Source: Flavobacterium zepuense (GTDB lineage Bacteria; Bacteroidota; Bacteroidia; Flavobacteriales; Flavobacteriaceae). From it: 64,000 bases of DNA. Made by a program: the position numbers and the translations under genes. The stretch spans positions 372,001 through 436,000 of the forward strand of contig NZ_VJVZ01000001.1 in assembly GCF_007097145.1 (NCBI RefSeq), read 5' to 3'. Numbering within the stretch: the stretch's first letter is position 1; each line of letters opens with the position of its first letter. The notes below the pieces were generated by a model. It was not told where the DNA came from. It saw nothing but the letters and a program-made list of their open reading frames with translations, and ran no database searches. Below are positions 7,486-17,152 of the stretch, piece by piece.

Positions 7486-9525
7486 ATGAAAACTCAAAAT
7501 GCAAGCCTGTTTCAACCTATATTGGTAAAGCAGGCTCTAAAACAGGCTGTTATAAAACTTAACCCTGCTACGCTCATAAAAAATCCGGTAATGTTTACTG
7601 TAGAAATTGGTACTGCCATTATGCTGTGTGTGTGCATCTGGATACTTACCGGCGAGACAAGCCAAGGCAGTTTTGCCTATAATTTTATAATATTCCTGAT
7701 ACTGTTGTTTACCCTGTTGTTCGCAAATTTCGCCGAGGCTATTGCCGAAGCACGCGGTAAGGCACAAGCCGACAGCCTTAGGAAAACAAGGGAAGAAACC
7801 CCTGCTAAAAAGATAGAACTTATTGGCGAAATTTATAAAGATGAAATACAAATTGTTCCCTCATCTACCCTTAAAAAAGGCGATAGGTTTGTTTGTGAGG
7901 CAGGTGATATAATCCCTACCGATGGCGAAATAATTGAGGGCCTTGCCACTATAGATGAAAGTGCCATAACCGGCGAAAGTGCCCCGGTGATACGCGAGGC
8001 AGGCGGCGATAAAAGTTCGGTTACGGGCGGTACAAAAGTATTGTCCGATAAAATAATCGTCGAGGTAACCACCAATGCAGGGGAAAGTTTTCTGGATAAG
8101 ATGATAGCCTTGGTAGAAGGCGCATCGCGCCAAAAAACACCTAACGAAATTGCCTTAACCATACTCCTGGCAGGATTCACCCTTGTGTTTATCATTGTTT
8201 GTACTACACTAAAACCCTTTGCCGATTATGCCAACATTAGCATAACCATTGCATCATTCATATCCTTATTTGTATGCCTTATCCCTACCACCATTGGGGG
8301 GTTGCTATCAGCCATAGGTATTGCTGGAATGGACAGGGCTTTACGCGCCAATGTTATAACAAAATCGGGCAAGGCGGTAGAAACAGCGGGCGACATAGAT
8401 GTACTGTTGCTTGATAAAACAGGTACCATAACTATAGGCAACCGTAAAGCCACCCACTTTTACCCCGCTGTAGGTATAGATGAGAAAGCCTTTATAAAAG
8501 CCGCCGTGTTAAGTTCTATGAGCGATGATACGCCCGAAGGTAAGTCGATTATTGAGTTTGGGGCTGTTGATCCTAAAAGTTTCAACATCCAGAGTCCGAG
8601 GTTTATAAAATTCACTGCCGAAACCCGCAGTTCGGGTATCGACTTTAACGAAACCCGCATTCGCAAGGGAGCTTTTGATGCTATTAAAAACCTTGTAGAA
8701 AAAGCAGGCAATATATTTCCTGCCGAAGTTACACAAGTGGTAGAAAAGATATCCGGTAATGGCGGAACGCCGCTGGTAGTTGCTCAAAATGAGCAGGTTT
8801 TGGGTGTAATAGAGCTTCAGGATATCATAAAAACCGGCATTGCAGAACGTTTTGAGCGCCTGCGTAAAATGGGTGTAAAAACGGTAATGGTTACCGGAGA
8901 TAACCCGTTAACCGCCAAGTTTATTGCCGAAAAAGCCGGTGTTGACGATTTTATTGCCGAAGCCAGGCCCGAAGATAAGATGAACTACATTAAAGCCGAA
9001 CAGGCACGTGGCAAGCTCGTAGCCATGATGGGCGATGGTACTAATGATGCACCTGCCCTTGCCCAGGCCGATGTGGGCGTTGCCATGAACAGCGGCACAC
9101 AGGCTGCAAAAGAGGCCGGTAATATGGTAGACCTTGATAACGACCCCACCAAACTTATTGAAATTGTAGAAATTGGCAAGCAGCTGTTAATGACACGTGG
9201 CACCCTTACAACTTTTAGTATTGCTAATGATGTAGCCAAATATTTTGCCATTATTCCGGCACTGTTTATTGTAGCGATACCTAAATTACAAAGCCTTAAC
9301 ATTATGCACCTGCACAGCCCGGAAAGCGCCATCTTATCGGCAGTACTGTTTAATGCGATTATAATTCCGTTCCTTATACCTCTGGCATTAAAAGGGGTGG
9401 CATATAAACCCATAGGGGCTTCTGCCCTGCTGCGTCGCAACTTGTTCATTTATGGGCTTGGCGGTATCATAATTCCGTTCATCGGCATCAAATTGATAGA
9501 TATGCTGGTTTCCCTATTCTTCTAA
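7486..9525 (+). CDS. kdpB: Potassium-transporting ATPase ATP-binding subunit B
   Basis: The 679-residue P-type ATPase has the TGES actuator motif (162-165), the phosphorylated aspartate in DKTGTIT (Asp310) and the hinge motif GDGTNDAP (516-523). Paired membrane helices lie before and after these domains. It hydrolyses ATP to drive K+ through KdpA. The serine of TGES, which is the inhibitory phosphorylation site in E. coli, is conserved as Ser165. It sits in the operon between kdpA and kdpC. Confidence 0.98.
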   Translation: MKTQNASLFQPILVKQALKQAVIKLNPATLIKNPVMFTVEIGTAIMLCVCIWILTGETSQGSFAYNFIIFLILLFTLLFANFAEAIAEARGKAQADSLRKTREETPAKKIELIGEIYKDEIQIVPSSTLKKGDRFVCEAGDIIPTDGEIIEGLATIDESAITGESAPVIREAGGDKSSVTGGTKVLSDKIIVEVTTNAGESFLDKMIALVEGASRQKTPNEIALTILLAGFTLVFIIVCTTLKPFADYANISITIASFISLFVCLIPTTIGGLLSAIGIAGMDRALRANVITKSGKAVETAGDIDVLLLDKTGTITIGNRKATHFYPAVGIDEKAFIKAAVLSSMSDDTPEGKSIIEFGAVDPKSFNIQSPRFIKFTAETRSSGIDFNETRIRKGAFDAIKNLVEKAGNIFPAEVTQVVEKISGNGGTPLVVAQNEQVLGVIELQDIIKTGIAERFERLRKMGVKTVMVTGDNPLTAKFIAEKAGVDDFIAEARPEDKMNYIKAEQARGKLVAMMGDGTNDAPALAQADVGVAMNSGTQAAKEAGNMVDLDNDPTKLIEIVEIGKQLLMTRGTLTTFSIANDVAKYFAIIPALFIVAIPKLQSLNIMHLHSPESAILSAVLFNAIIIPFLIPLALKGVAYKPIGASALLRRNLFIYGLGGIIIPFIGIKLIDMLVSLFF

Positions 9526-9536
9526 ATCATAACATA

Positions 9537-10097
9537 ATGAAAAATAACATCATACCGGCCATCAGGCTAACATTATTTTGCGCCCTGTTCTTTTCTGGCT
9601 TCTACACCATGAGTATTTGGGGTATTGCACAACTGGCACCTAACCAAGGTGATGGCTTTGTAACAAACAACAATGGCCAGCGCTACCATACTAACGTAGC
9701 ACAGGCATTTACAAAAGACCAATATTTTTGGCCCCGTCCCAGCGCGGTAGATTACAATGCCGCAGGGTCCGGTGGCAGTAACAAAGGGCCTTCTAATCCT
9801 GATTACCTTGCCCTTGTGCAATCCCGAATAGACACCTTTTTACTAAAAAATCCCGGTATCGCTAAAAAGGACATCCCAGCCGAAATGGTTACGGCCAGTG
9901 GCAGCGGGCTCGATCCCCACCTTTCGCTGGCCGCTGCCAGCATACAGGTTAAACGTATAGCAAAGGCACGTAATGTAAGCGAGATACAAGTAAACCAGCT
10001 TATAGCACAACACCTCGAAAAACCGCTTTTAGGTTTATTAGGAACCGAAAAACTTAACGTATTGCAACTTAACTTAGCACTCGACAAACTAAAGTAA
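9537..10097 (+). CDS. kdpC: Potassium-transporting ATPase subunit C
   Basis: The 186-residue protein has one N-terminal membrane helix (residues 8-30, LTLFCALFFSGFYTMSIWGI) and a periplasmic domain. That domain carries typical KdpC segments: RPSAVDYNAAGSGGSN, PAEMVTASGSGLDPHLS, and ARNVSEIQVNQLIAQH. It stabilises the KdpFABC complex. Its stop codon overlaps the porin start (TAATG), indicating translational coupling. Confidence 0.95.
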   Translation: MKNNIIPAIRLTLFCALFFSGFYTMSIWGIAQLAPNQGDGFVTNNNGQRYHTNVAQAFTKDQYFWPRPSAVDYNAAGSGGSNKGPSNPDYLALVQSRIDTFLLKNPGIAKKDIPAEMVTASGSGLDPHLSLAAASIQVKRIAKARNVSEIQVNQLIAQHLEKPLLGLLGTEKLNVLQLNLALDKLK

Positions 10098-11197
10098 TGA
10101 AAACCATCTTTAAAATAGCCGCACTGCTTGCAACAGGCTTTGCCGCAACAGCACAAACAGATACCATTAAAATACTTCCGCTATCAGAAATTCCGTCTTT
10201 AAAATTCAGCGGTTACATAGAAACCTATTACACTTACGATTTTAATGAGCCTGAAAATAACACCCGCCCTGCGTTTATCTATTCGCACAACCGCCATAAC
10301 GAGGTGGCGCTTAATCTGGGTTTTATAAAAGCTGCTTATGATAATGGTAGCACACGCGGCAATTTAGCGCTTATGGCAGGTACTTATGCCAATGCTAACC
10401 TTGCCGCAGAGGAAGGTGTAATGAAAAATATATATGAGGCTAATGCGGGCGTTAAACTATCTAAAACTGCTAACCTTTGGGTAGATGCGGGTATTTTTGG
10501 CTCACACATTGGGTTTGAGAGCGCCATTGGTAAAGACTGCTGGAATTTAACCCGTAGCATACTGGCAGACAACTCTCCTTATTATGAGGCAGGGGCAAAA
10601 ATATCGTACACATCACCATCCGGGCAATGGTTTATTAGTGGCTTGGTGCTTAATGGCTGGCAGCGCATACAAAGGCCGGACGGTAACAAAACATTGGCTT
10701 TTGGGCATCAGCTAACCTTTAAGCCTTCCGCAAAGGTTACATTAAACAGTAGCTCTTTCGTGGGTAACGATAGGCCCGAAATTGATAAGCGTATGCGGTA
10801 CTTCCATAACTTTTACGGGCAGTTTCAACTTAACGACAAACTGGGTTTAATTGCCGGTTTTGATATTGGTGCCGAGCAAAAGGCAAAAGGCAGTAAAAGT
10901 TACAGTAGTTGGTATTCGCCTGTTCTTATTGCAAAGTATGCCATTAGCAATAAAGCTGCTATTAGTGCGCGGGGCGAATATTATGCCGATGAAGATGGTG
11001 TTATCATCAGCACAGAAACAGCTAATGGGTTTAAAACCTTTGGCTACTCGCTAAATTTTGATTACAGCATATACAGTAATGTAATGTGGCGTATAGAAGC
11101 ACGCAGCTTAAATAGTAAAGATGATGTTTTTGTAAAAGGCGACACCACAAAAAACAGCAATACGTTTGTATCTACAGCACTGGCAATTTCATTTTAA
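10097..11197 (+). CDS. Outer-membrane beta-barrel porin, OmpL-like (Bbp2 type)
   Basis: The 366-residue protein has a signal peptide (MKTIFKIAALLATGFAATAQ) and alternating hydrophobic/aromatic beta strands (FSGYIETYYTYDF, NEVALNLGFIKAAY, RIEARSLNSKDDVFV), ending in an aliphatic/aromatic strand with C-terminal Phe (TALAISF). It resembles the putative porin family called Bbp2 or OmpL-like. Its position inside the kdp operon, overlapping kdpC and the sensor gene by one base each, suggests it lets potassium across the outer membrane. That role is inferred from context. Confidence 0.8.
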   Translation: MKTIFKIAALLATGFAATAQTDTIKILPLSEIPSLKFSGYIETYYTYDFNEPENNTRPAFIYSHNRHNEVALNLGFIKAAYDNGSTRGNLALMAGTYANANLAAEEGVMKNIYEANAGVKLSKTANLWVDAGIFGSHIGFESAIGKDCWNLTRSILADNSPYYEAGAKISYTSPSGQWFISGLVLNGWQRIQRPDGNKTLAFGHQLTFKPSAKVTLNSSSFVGNDRPEIDKRMRYFHNFYGQFQLNDKLGLIAGFDIGAEQKAKGSKSYSSWYSPVLIAKYAISNKAAISARGEYYADEDGVIISTETANGFKTFGYSLNFDYSIYSNVMWRIEARSLNSKDDVFVKGDTTKNSNTFVSTALAISF

Positions 11198-12321
11198 TGG
11201 AACAAAGAGATGATAATGTAAAGCATTTTCTCAATTTAATACAAAAATCGAGAAAAGGAAAGTTTAAGGTCTACATTGGCATGAGTGCCGGTGTAGGCAA
11301 AACTTTTCGTATGCTACAGGAAGCCCATACCCTGCTGCGCAATGGTATTGATGTAAAGATAGGGTTTATAGAAACCCATAACCGTAAAGAAACCCACGCC
11401 CTGCTCGATGGGCTGCCCATTGTGCCACAACGCTCTATATTTTATAAGGGCAAGTTTTTACAGGAGCTTGATGTTCAGGCTGTAATTAACCTTAGGCCAG
11501 AAGTTGTTATTGTAGATGAACTTGCTCATACTAATATTGAGGGCAGCAGGAACGAAAAACGCTGGCAGGATGTGATGGATATTATTGATGCGGGAATCAA
11601 CGTGATAAGCGCGGTTAACATTCAGCATATAGAAAGCCTCAACGGCGACATAAGGGCAATAACCGGTATTGAGGTTAAGGAACGCATACCCGACAGCGTA
11701 TTAAAAGCTGCCGATGAGGTTGTAAACATAGACCTTACTGCGGATGAGCTTATTACGCGCCTAAAAGAAGGCAAAATATATACGCCCGATAAAATTCCGC
11801 AGGCACTAAATAACTTTTTTAAGGCAGAGCATATACTACAACTCAGGGAGCTATCTTTAAAAGAAGTAGCGAGCCAGGTGGAGCGCAAAGTAGAGGCTGA
11901 AATTACCGGCACAAGCGCTTTTAAGCAGGAACGTTTTATGGCTTGCATAAGCAGTAACCACCATACGGCAAAAACGGTAATACGAAAAACGGCGCGCCTT
12001 GCTAACTATTACCACAGTAAATGGATATTATTGTATGTGGAAACCCCGAATGAAAGCAGCGACAAAATAGCCCTTGATAAGCAACGCCACCTAATTAATA
12101 ACTTTAAACTGGCTACAGAATTGGGTGCCGAAGTAATAAAAGTGCAAAGCAGCCGCGTTGCCGGCACGATTACCGCACAAGCCGAAGAACGTAAAATAAC
12201 AACCATTTGCATTGGTAAACCGCATATTAAATTATTAAAGGTTATTTTGTCTACCAATATTTTTAAGGCTCTTTTAAATAAATTATCTTCGAGTGATATT
12301 GACCTTATTATACTTTCATAG
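11197..12321 (+). CDS. Stand-alone KdpD sensor half (KdpD N-terminal plus Usp domain)
   Basis: The 374-residue protein matches the cytoplasmic N-terminal part of KdpD. It has Walker A GMSAGVGKT (28-36), then VIVDELAHTN and the conserved run GIEVKERIPDSVL, then a universal-stress-protein-like domain from about residue 245. The four helices, GAF and kinase domains of full-length KdpD (about 890 residues) are absent. The gene ends cleanly and a separate kinase gene follows after three bases. The Usp domain has WILLYVETP, as in E. coli KdpD, not the FTAxY pattern linked to c-di-AMP binding in Staphylococcus. It probably modulates the neighbouring kinase. Confidence 0.9.
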   Translation: MEQRDDNVKHFLNLIQKSRKGKFKVYIGMSAGVGKTFRMLQEAHTLLRNGIDVKIGFIETHNRKETHALLDGLPIVPQRSIFYKGKFLQELDVQAVINLRPEVVIVDELAHTNIEGSRNEKRWQDVMDIIDAGINVISAVNIQHIESLNGDIRAITGIEVKERIPDSVLKAADEVVNIDLTADELITRLKEGKIYTPDKIPQALNNFFKAEHILQLRELSLKEVASQVERKVEAEITGTSAFKQERFMACISSNHHTAKTVIRKTARLANYYHSKWILLYVETPNESSDKIALDKQRHLINNFKLATELGAEVIKVQSSRVAGTITAQAEERKITTICIGKPHIKLLKVILSTNIFKALLNKLSSSDIDLIILS

Positions 12322-12324
12322 ATC

Positions 12325-14040
12325 ATGAAAATAAAAACCAAGCTGGCTATAGGTACCGGTATGCTGTTTTTGCTTATTACACTGCTTTCGGCGCTGGCTA
12401 TACGGCAGGTAAACCTTTTAGCACAAGACACCAAAAACATACTGGTAGCTAACTACATATCATTAGATTACGCCCGCAATATGTACAAGGTTACCGATGC
12501 TCCTGCTCTGACCCAAAAAGACCTTGCCACCCTACAGGGCTATCTTGTAAAGCAACAGCAAAACATCACAGAAATAGGCGAAAAAGAACTTACCGATGAC
12601 CTTGCAAGACACTTTGCAGGGTTGCAGTCAGATCCGCAAAATGGGGTATACATTCAAAACTTCAGGCAGGGGCTCAACAGTATCATGAAGCTTAATATGG
12701 ATGCCATTCAGCGTAAAAGCCTTACGGCTGAAAAAACAGCAGAAAGCTCCGTCTGGTGGATATCCTGCACCAGCGCAGTGTGCTTTATGTTAGGCTTCAC
12801 ACTTATTTTTAACCTTCCCGGTTATATTGCGAACCCCATACGCGACCTTACCGAGAGCATCCGCCAGATAGCCGCCAAAAACTACGCGCAGCGGGTATAC
12901 TTTAAAGGCCATGATGAGTTCACCACACTGGCAAGATCTTTTAATACCATGGCAGAGAAGCTGCAGGAATACAGCAACAGCAACCTTGATAAGCTGCTGA
13001 TAGAAAAAAAACGTATTGAAACACTGGTTAATAACCTGCACGATCCTGTTTTAGGGCTTGATGAGAATAACACAATTTTGTTTATTAACGAAAAAGCGTT
13101 ACAGGTATCCGGACTTAAAAGGCAGCAAACCATTGGTAAAAAAGCCGAAGAGGTTGCCCTGCACAACGATCTTATACGATCGCTTTTACAGCAGGCAGAT
13201 AATAATACCAATAGTACCCTTAAAATTTATGCAGATGATAAGGAGAGTTATTTTGAGAAACTCCTGGCACCTATAAGTATTGTGCCTACCGGCGAAACCG
13301 ACGACAGAACCATTGGCTCTTTTATAATATTGCGCAACGTAACGGCTTACAAAGAACTTGATTTTGCCAAGACTAATTTTATAGCAACAGTATCGCATGA
13401 GTTTAAAACACCTATCGCAAGTATAAAAATGAGCCTGCAATTACTCGCTAATGAACAAACAGGCAAGCTCAATGACGAGCAAAAAGGCCTGGTAGAAGGC
13501 ATTAACGATGATGCTGAAAGGCTGCTGCGCACTACAGGCGAACTGCTTAACATAACCCAGGTAGAAACAGGGCGCTCTCAAATAAAAATGGAAGCCTGCA
13601 CAGCTAATTCTATCATTAGTAATGCGGTTGCTGCCACACAAAAACTGGCCGATTATAAAGGAATCCGATTAAACATTGATACAGCTCCTGATTTACCGCT
13701 AATTTTTGCAGATAAAGAAAAAGCAGCCTGGATAGTTTCTAACCTTTTATCTAATGCCATACGATACAGTTATGAAAATACTTCTGTAACAGTTAAAACG
13801 TTACAGAATAACGACACCATACAAGTACTAATTACTGACACAGGTACGGGTATTGAACCTAAGTACCAGACCCGTATTTTTGATAAATATTTCAGGGTGC
13901 CGGGTACCGAAAAAGAAGGTACAGGCCTCGGCCTTGCCATTAGTAAGGAGTTTATGGAGGCACAAGGTGGCGATATCAACGTAAAAAGTACAATTGGCGA
14001 AGGCACAACTTTTACGCTCAACTTTACCCAAGCTGTTTAA
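12325..14040 (+). CDS. HAMP-PAS sensor histidine kinase of the kdp locus
   Basis: The 571-residue inner-membrane kinase has helix 1 (residues 7-27), a periplasmic loop, helix 2 (about 145-165), HAMP (about 166-220) and PAS (about 234-340). It continues with HisKA, phospho-acceptor His358 in SHEFKTP, and a HATPase domain with NLLSNAIRY, DTGTGIEP and GTGLGLAIS. It is not a KdpD C-terminus, because the membrane topology and HAMP/PAS order differ. As last gene of the operon it is the probable phosphodonor for the response regulator encoded at 3761-5116. Confidence 0.9.
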   Translation: MKIKTKLAIGTGMLFLLITLLSALAIRQVNLLAQDTKNILVANYISLDYARNMYKVTDAPALTQKDLATLQGYLVKQQQNITEIGEKELTDDLARHFAGLQSDPQNGVYIQNFRQGLNSIMKLNMDAIQRKSLTAEKTAESSVWWISCTSAVCFMLGFTLIFNLPGYIANPIRDLTESIRQIAAKNYAQRVYFKGHDEFTTLARSFNTMAEKLQEYSNSNLDKLLIEKKRIETLVNNLHDPVLGLDENNTILFINEKALQVSGLKRQQTIGKKAEEVALHNDLIRSLLQQADNNTNSTLKIYADDKESYFEKLLAPISIVPTGETDDRTIGSFIILRNVTAYKELDFAKTNFIATVSHEFKTPIASIKMSLQLLANEQTGKLNDEQKGLVEGINDDAERLLRTTGELLNITQVETGRSQIKMEACTANSIISNAVAATQKLADYKGIRLNIDTAPDLPLIFADKEKAAWIVSNLLSNAIRYSYENTSVTVKTLQNNDTIQVLITDTGTGIEPKYQTRIFDKYFRVPGTEKEGTGLGLAISKEFMEAQGGDINVKSTIGEGTTFTLNFTQAV

Positions 14041-14157
14041 AGTAAATGTTAGATGTAAATCCTTTAAAGTCAATAGATTTTAAAAGTCTCCTCCGGTAAT
14101 TACTATAAGTATTTATTCTTTAAAAGTTTAACCGTGAAAGACCAATTCCTACACAAA

Positions 14158-14194
14158 ACAAAAATCCCACGCCGTTGTGGCGTGGGATTTTTTA
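14158..14194. terminator. Bidirectional terminator between the kdp operon and sucC
   Basis: AAAAATCCCACGCC and GGCGTGGGATTTTTT arms with a short TTGT-centred loop. A and T tracts lie on both sides, so it can end the plus-strand kdp transcript and the minus-strand sucC transcript. Confidence 0.9.
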
Positions 14195-14197
14195 TAT

Positions 14198-14231
14198 TAG
14201 ATTGCTTCGTTGTTCCTTCCCGCAATGACGC
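14198..14231. repeat. Copy of the GCAATGACG repeat family (half element)
   Basis: The segment TTAGATTGCTTCGTTGTTCC followed by TTCCCGCAATGACG matches the right half of the element at 44389-44559 and the copy at 60089-60122. Confidence 0.6.
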
Positions 14232-14254
14232 GGACGGTGCAACAAAACTAATTC

Positions 14255-15448
14255 TTAGCTTAAAGCAGCTTTAACCTGGTCTGCGGCTTCCTGGAACAAT
14301 GTTGCAGAAAGGATTGGCATGCCTGAGTTGTCTATAATTTCTTTGGCAAGCTCTGCGTTTGTTCCTTGTAAACGTACAATAATAGGCACTTTAATAGTAT
14401 CGCCCATGTTTTTGTAAGCATCTACAACACCCTGAGCAACACGGTCGCAACGTACAATACCACCAAATATGTTGATAAGGATAGCTTTTACGTTAGCATC
14501 TTTAAGAATGATACGGAAAGCCGTTTCTACACGCTTAGCATCGGCAGTACCACCCACGTCCAGGAAGTTAGCCGGCTCAAAGCCTGCATATTTAATAAGG
14601 TCCATAGTTGCCATGGCAAGGCCTGCGCCGTTTACCATACAGCCCACAGTACCATCAAGGTCTACGTAGTTAAGGCCAACTTCTTTTGCTTCAACCTCAA
14701 TAGCGTTCTCTTCAAGAACATCGCGCATTTCTGCATATTTCTTTTGGCGGTAAAGTGCGTTGTCATCAAGAACAACTTTAGCATCTACAGCAAGAATTTT
14801 ATTATCAGATGTTTTAAGCACCGGGTTGATCTCAAACATTGATGCATCGCTATCAATATATGCTTTGTAAAGCGAAGCGATAAACACAGTCATTTCTTTA
14901 AACGCATTGCCGCTAAGGCCAAGGTTAAAAGCTATCCTTCGCGCCTGGAAGCCCTGTAGGCCAACAGCCGGGTCTATCTCTTCGGTAAAAATACGGTCCG
15001 GGGTGTGCTCAGCAACTTCCTCTATATCCATACCACCTTCGGTAGAATACATGATCATATTGCGGCCTTTACCCCTGTTTAATAGTACAGACACATAAAA
15101 CTCAGAAGTTTCACTTTCTCCGGGATAGTAAACATCTTCGGCAACAAGTACCTTGTGTACCCTTTTACCTGTAGGAGGAGTTTGCGGTGTAATAAGGTCC
15201 ATACCTATTATTTGTCCTGCAATCTCTTCTACCTGTTGTAGGTTTTTAGCCAGCTTTACGCCACCACCTTTACCGCGGCCACCCGCATGTACCTGTGCTT
15301 TAATAACATGCCAGCCTGTACCTGTTTGGGCAGTAAGCTCTTTAGCAGCAGCAACAGCCTCGGCAGGGCTATTTGCTACAATACCACGCTGCACGCGCAC
15401 GCCGTGGCTTGCCAGTATTTCTTTTCCCTGATATTCGTGTAAATTCAT
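14255..15448 (-). CDS. sucC: Succinyl-CoA ligase [ADP-forming] subunit beta
   Basis: The 397-residue protein has the ATP-grasp start [19 protein letters not shown], the lysine/glycine-rich [18 protein letters not shown], and the C-terminal CoA-ligase motif [16 protein letters not shown]. It converts succinyl-CoA to succinate with ATP formation in the TCA cycle, together with SucD, which is not in this window. Length is normal (388 in E. coli). A TATTTTTG -7 element lies at 15480-15487 on the minus strand. Confidence 0.97.
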   Translation of the reverse strand: MNLHEYQGKEILASHGVRVQRGIVANSPAEAVAAAKELTAQTGTGWHVIKAQVHAGGRGKGGGVKLAKNLQQVEEIAGQIIGMDLITPQTPPTGKRVHKVLVAEDVYYPGESETSEFYVSVLLNRGKGRNMIMYSTEGGMDIEEVAEHTPDRIFTEEIDPAVGLQGFQARRIAFNLGLSGNAFKEMTVFIASLYKAYIDSDASMFEINPVLKTSDNKILAVDAKVVLDDNALYRQKKYAEMRDVLEENAIEVEAKEVGLNYVDLDGTVGCMVNGAGLAMATMDLIKYAGFEPANFLDVGGTADAKRVETAFRIILKDANVKAILINIFGGIVRCDRVAQGVVDAYKNMGDTIKVPIIVRLQGTNAELAKEIIDNSGMPILSATLFQEAADQVKAALS

Positions 15449-15622
15449 ATTAAATGCGTTTATCTTATTAAAAGTGGAACAAAAATAGCAAATTACATTT
15501 GTATAGCCGAAAGGTTTTCAATTTTTTTCCTGCTAAAAAAGTATAGCTTTACATTTGCTTAAAAAAGTGATAACGCAACGCAACTAATTTAACTTTGCAG
15601 CATCTATAAATAAACAACCACC

Positions 15623-16021
15623 ATGAAAAAGATACTCCTTATACTATTACTGCCTGCACTGGCAATAACCGGTTGCAGCGATGATGACCAAATTAATACA
15701 GCAGGGCTTGAGGGCTCATGGAGCCTCGTAGAAATACACAACGGCTTTGGCGCAACGAACATTGGGTATGACGAAGGCATAGTCATCTGGACTTTTGACG
15801 AGCAGGAAAGAGAAATCGATGTAGTTAATAGCGCATCGGCAGATAATTACAGCGCACTGGCAACCGGCAATTATGGCTATACCATTGGTGCCGAGAACCA
15901 GGTTTGTAATGATGCTTTATTTATTGAAGAAGATGCTTATGGCTGTATATCAATAACTAACGACACACTTAGGGTAAGCAGTGCTCATGTAGATGGCGAT
16001 ATTCTTACATTTGTACGTTAA
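15623..16021 (+). CDS. Lipocalin-like lipoprotein, 132 aa (first of a tandem pair)
   Basis: A signal peptide with lipobox (LALAITGCSDDD) predicts a lipid-anchored protein, likely outer-membrane or periplasmic. The mature part starts with a lipocalin-like GLEGSWSLVEI strand and ends with NDTLRVSSAHVDGDILTFVR. Two cysteines in the second half (QVCNDALF, YGCISITND) line up with those of the next gene and may form a disulfide. The ligand is unknown. Confidence 0.65.
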   Translation: MKKILLILLLPALAITGCSDDDQINTAGLEGSWSLVEIHNGFGATNIGYDEGIVIWTFDEQEREIDVVNSASADNYSALATGNYGYTIGAENQVCNDALFIEEDAYGCISITNDTLRVSSAHVDGDILTFVR

Positions 16022-16088
16022 CACTGTTTTGGGTCTATTTTATAGTTAAATTTTGATTATTGGTACATCTTTTGAATACCTTTATGGT

Positions 16089-16514
16089 ATGAAAAAGAGA
16101 ATGTTATATATGATGATGCCCGTATTGCTTTTTTTAAGCTGTACTGATGATACGCAGGAAAAAGATCCGGTTGTTGAAAAAACCGACTCTATTGAAGGCC
16201 TCTGGAAACTTATTAAAATAACAAGTTCTATTGGTAAGCCGGGATCTGAGTATGAAGATGGCGACATTAACTGGACATTTACAGAAAATGCAGGTACGGT
16301 TAATGTACAAAACCATATTAAAGGGCCTGAATTTACAGGTATGCAAACCGGATCGTATAACTATAAAATAAGTAATATAACTTCGGGCGAATGCACGCAA
16401 ATTTTTACCATTAGAGATAAAGACGGTATAGGCGGATGTATGAGCATTAGTAACGATACCCTTAAAATACACAATGCCTACGCCGGGCACTACAACCTTA
16501 TATTTGTGCGTTAA
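16089..16514 (+). CDS. Lipocalin-like lipoprotein, 141 aa (second of a tandem pair)
   Basis: The ATG at 16089 gives a proper lipoprotein signal (MKKRMLYMMMPVLLFLSC); an upstream TTG at 16053 would spoil it. The mature domain (SIEGLWKLIKI ... GGCMSISNDTLKIHNA ... LIFVR) parallels the preceding gene along its whole length, so the two are paralogues from a local duplication. They are 67 bases apart and probably co-transcribed. Function is unknown. Confidence 0.65.
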   Translation: MKKRMLYMMMPVLLFLSCTDDTQEKDPVVEKTDSIEGLWKLIKITSSIGKPGSEYEDGDINWTFTENAGTVNVQNHIKGPEFTGMQTGSYNYKISNITSGECTQIFTIRDKDGIGGCMSISNDTLKIHNAYAGHYNLIFVR

Positions 16515-16589
16515 CAAACTTTTAACGCGCATCTTTTTATTTTGTAACGCAACCTTTCGGTTTTTATGCATCTATTATAAAAAACCGGG

Positions 16590-16697
16590 ATGAAAAAGTT
16601 AAATATACAACACCATTACTTACTATTAGCACAGTTAATTCACTGTGCGGTAAGTAGTGGTGTTTTTTGTTTATCTCATAACATAGTATTAATATAA
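16590..16697 (+). CDS. Possible 35-residue ORF containing a terminator hairpin
   Basis: An ATG frame beginning MKKLNIQHHYLLLAQ runs straight through the strong hairpin at 16609-16664. It may be chance, or a leader-type peptide. The ATG has a GGG-containing upstream sequence. No amino-acid biosynthesis gene follows except lysA, 456 bases downstream. Confidence 0.15.
   Translation: MKKLNIQHHYLLLAQLIHCAVSSGVFCLSHNIVLI
16609..16668 (+). terminator. Long hairpin followed by T tract
   Basis: A 15-pair stem (AACACCATTACTTAC with GTAAGTAGTGGTGTT, one G-T pair) is topped by a second GCACAG/CTGTGC stem and followed by six T. It likely ends the lipoprotein transcript. Confidence 0.75.
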
Positions 16698-16892
16698 TTG
16701 AATTTACTAAATACGAACCTTTAACAAATACCGTTACGGTTTTGTATGCAGTTACGTTCTTACAAATTATCAGGAATTTTTAGATTAAATAGTTAATTAT
16801 GCTGCCCCGGCAGTAAGAAGGCTCACCTTGCTTTTATACTTAATTATTAACTTTTGGGCATTACCGGCGCCTCCACACTAAACAAAAAAGGT

Positions 16893-16997
16893 ATGAAAGA
16901 GATCATCATTTTAATCCTGGCGCTTCCTGTAATATTGTTTTACAAAAGCGACGAACACAACGGCTACAGCGATACCTGGTACAAAAACAACTGGTAA
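16893..16997 (+). CDS. Possible 34-residue single-helix membrane peptide
   Basis: The frame begins MKEIIILILALPVILFYK and ends DTWYKNNW, that is, one hydrophobic helix plus a polar, aromatic tail. An AAAAAAGGT sequence sits just before the ATG. It lies between a terminator and lysA with no other gene nearby. Small membrane peptides of this shape are often real but are missed by gene callers; expression is unproven. Confidence 0.35.
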   Translation: MKEIIILILALPVILFYKSDEHNGYSDTWYKNNW

Positions 16998-17104
16998 ATA
17001 CGCTTGTAAACACAATTTAAAGTTATAAATATAATAGTATTTTTTAATTATTGTTATATTTGTAACTTTTTGTTATTTTTTGTTAAGCCTGCGTTATTTG
17101 CTTG

Positions 17105-17132
17105 TTTGCGTGGTATTTGATACCTAATTTTG
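17105..17132 (+). promoter_or_regulatory. Promoter of lysA
   Basis: TTTG at 17105-17108 and TAATTTTG at 17125-17132 are separated by 16 bases, close to the Bacteroidota -33/-7 consensus. The lysA start lies 20 bases further on. A second TAnnTTTG match (TATATTTG) lies at 17055-17062. Confidence 0.55.
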
Positions 17133-17152
17133 TACTCTTATAAGGAAAAAAG

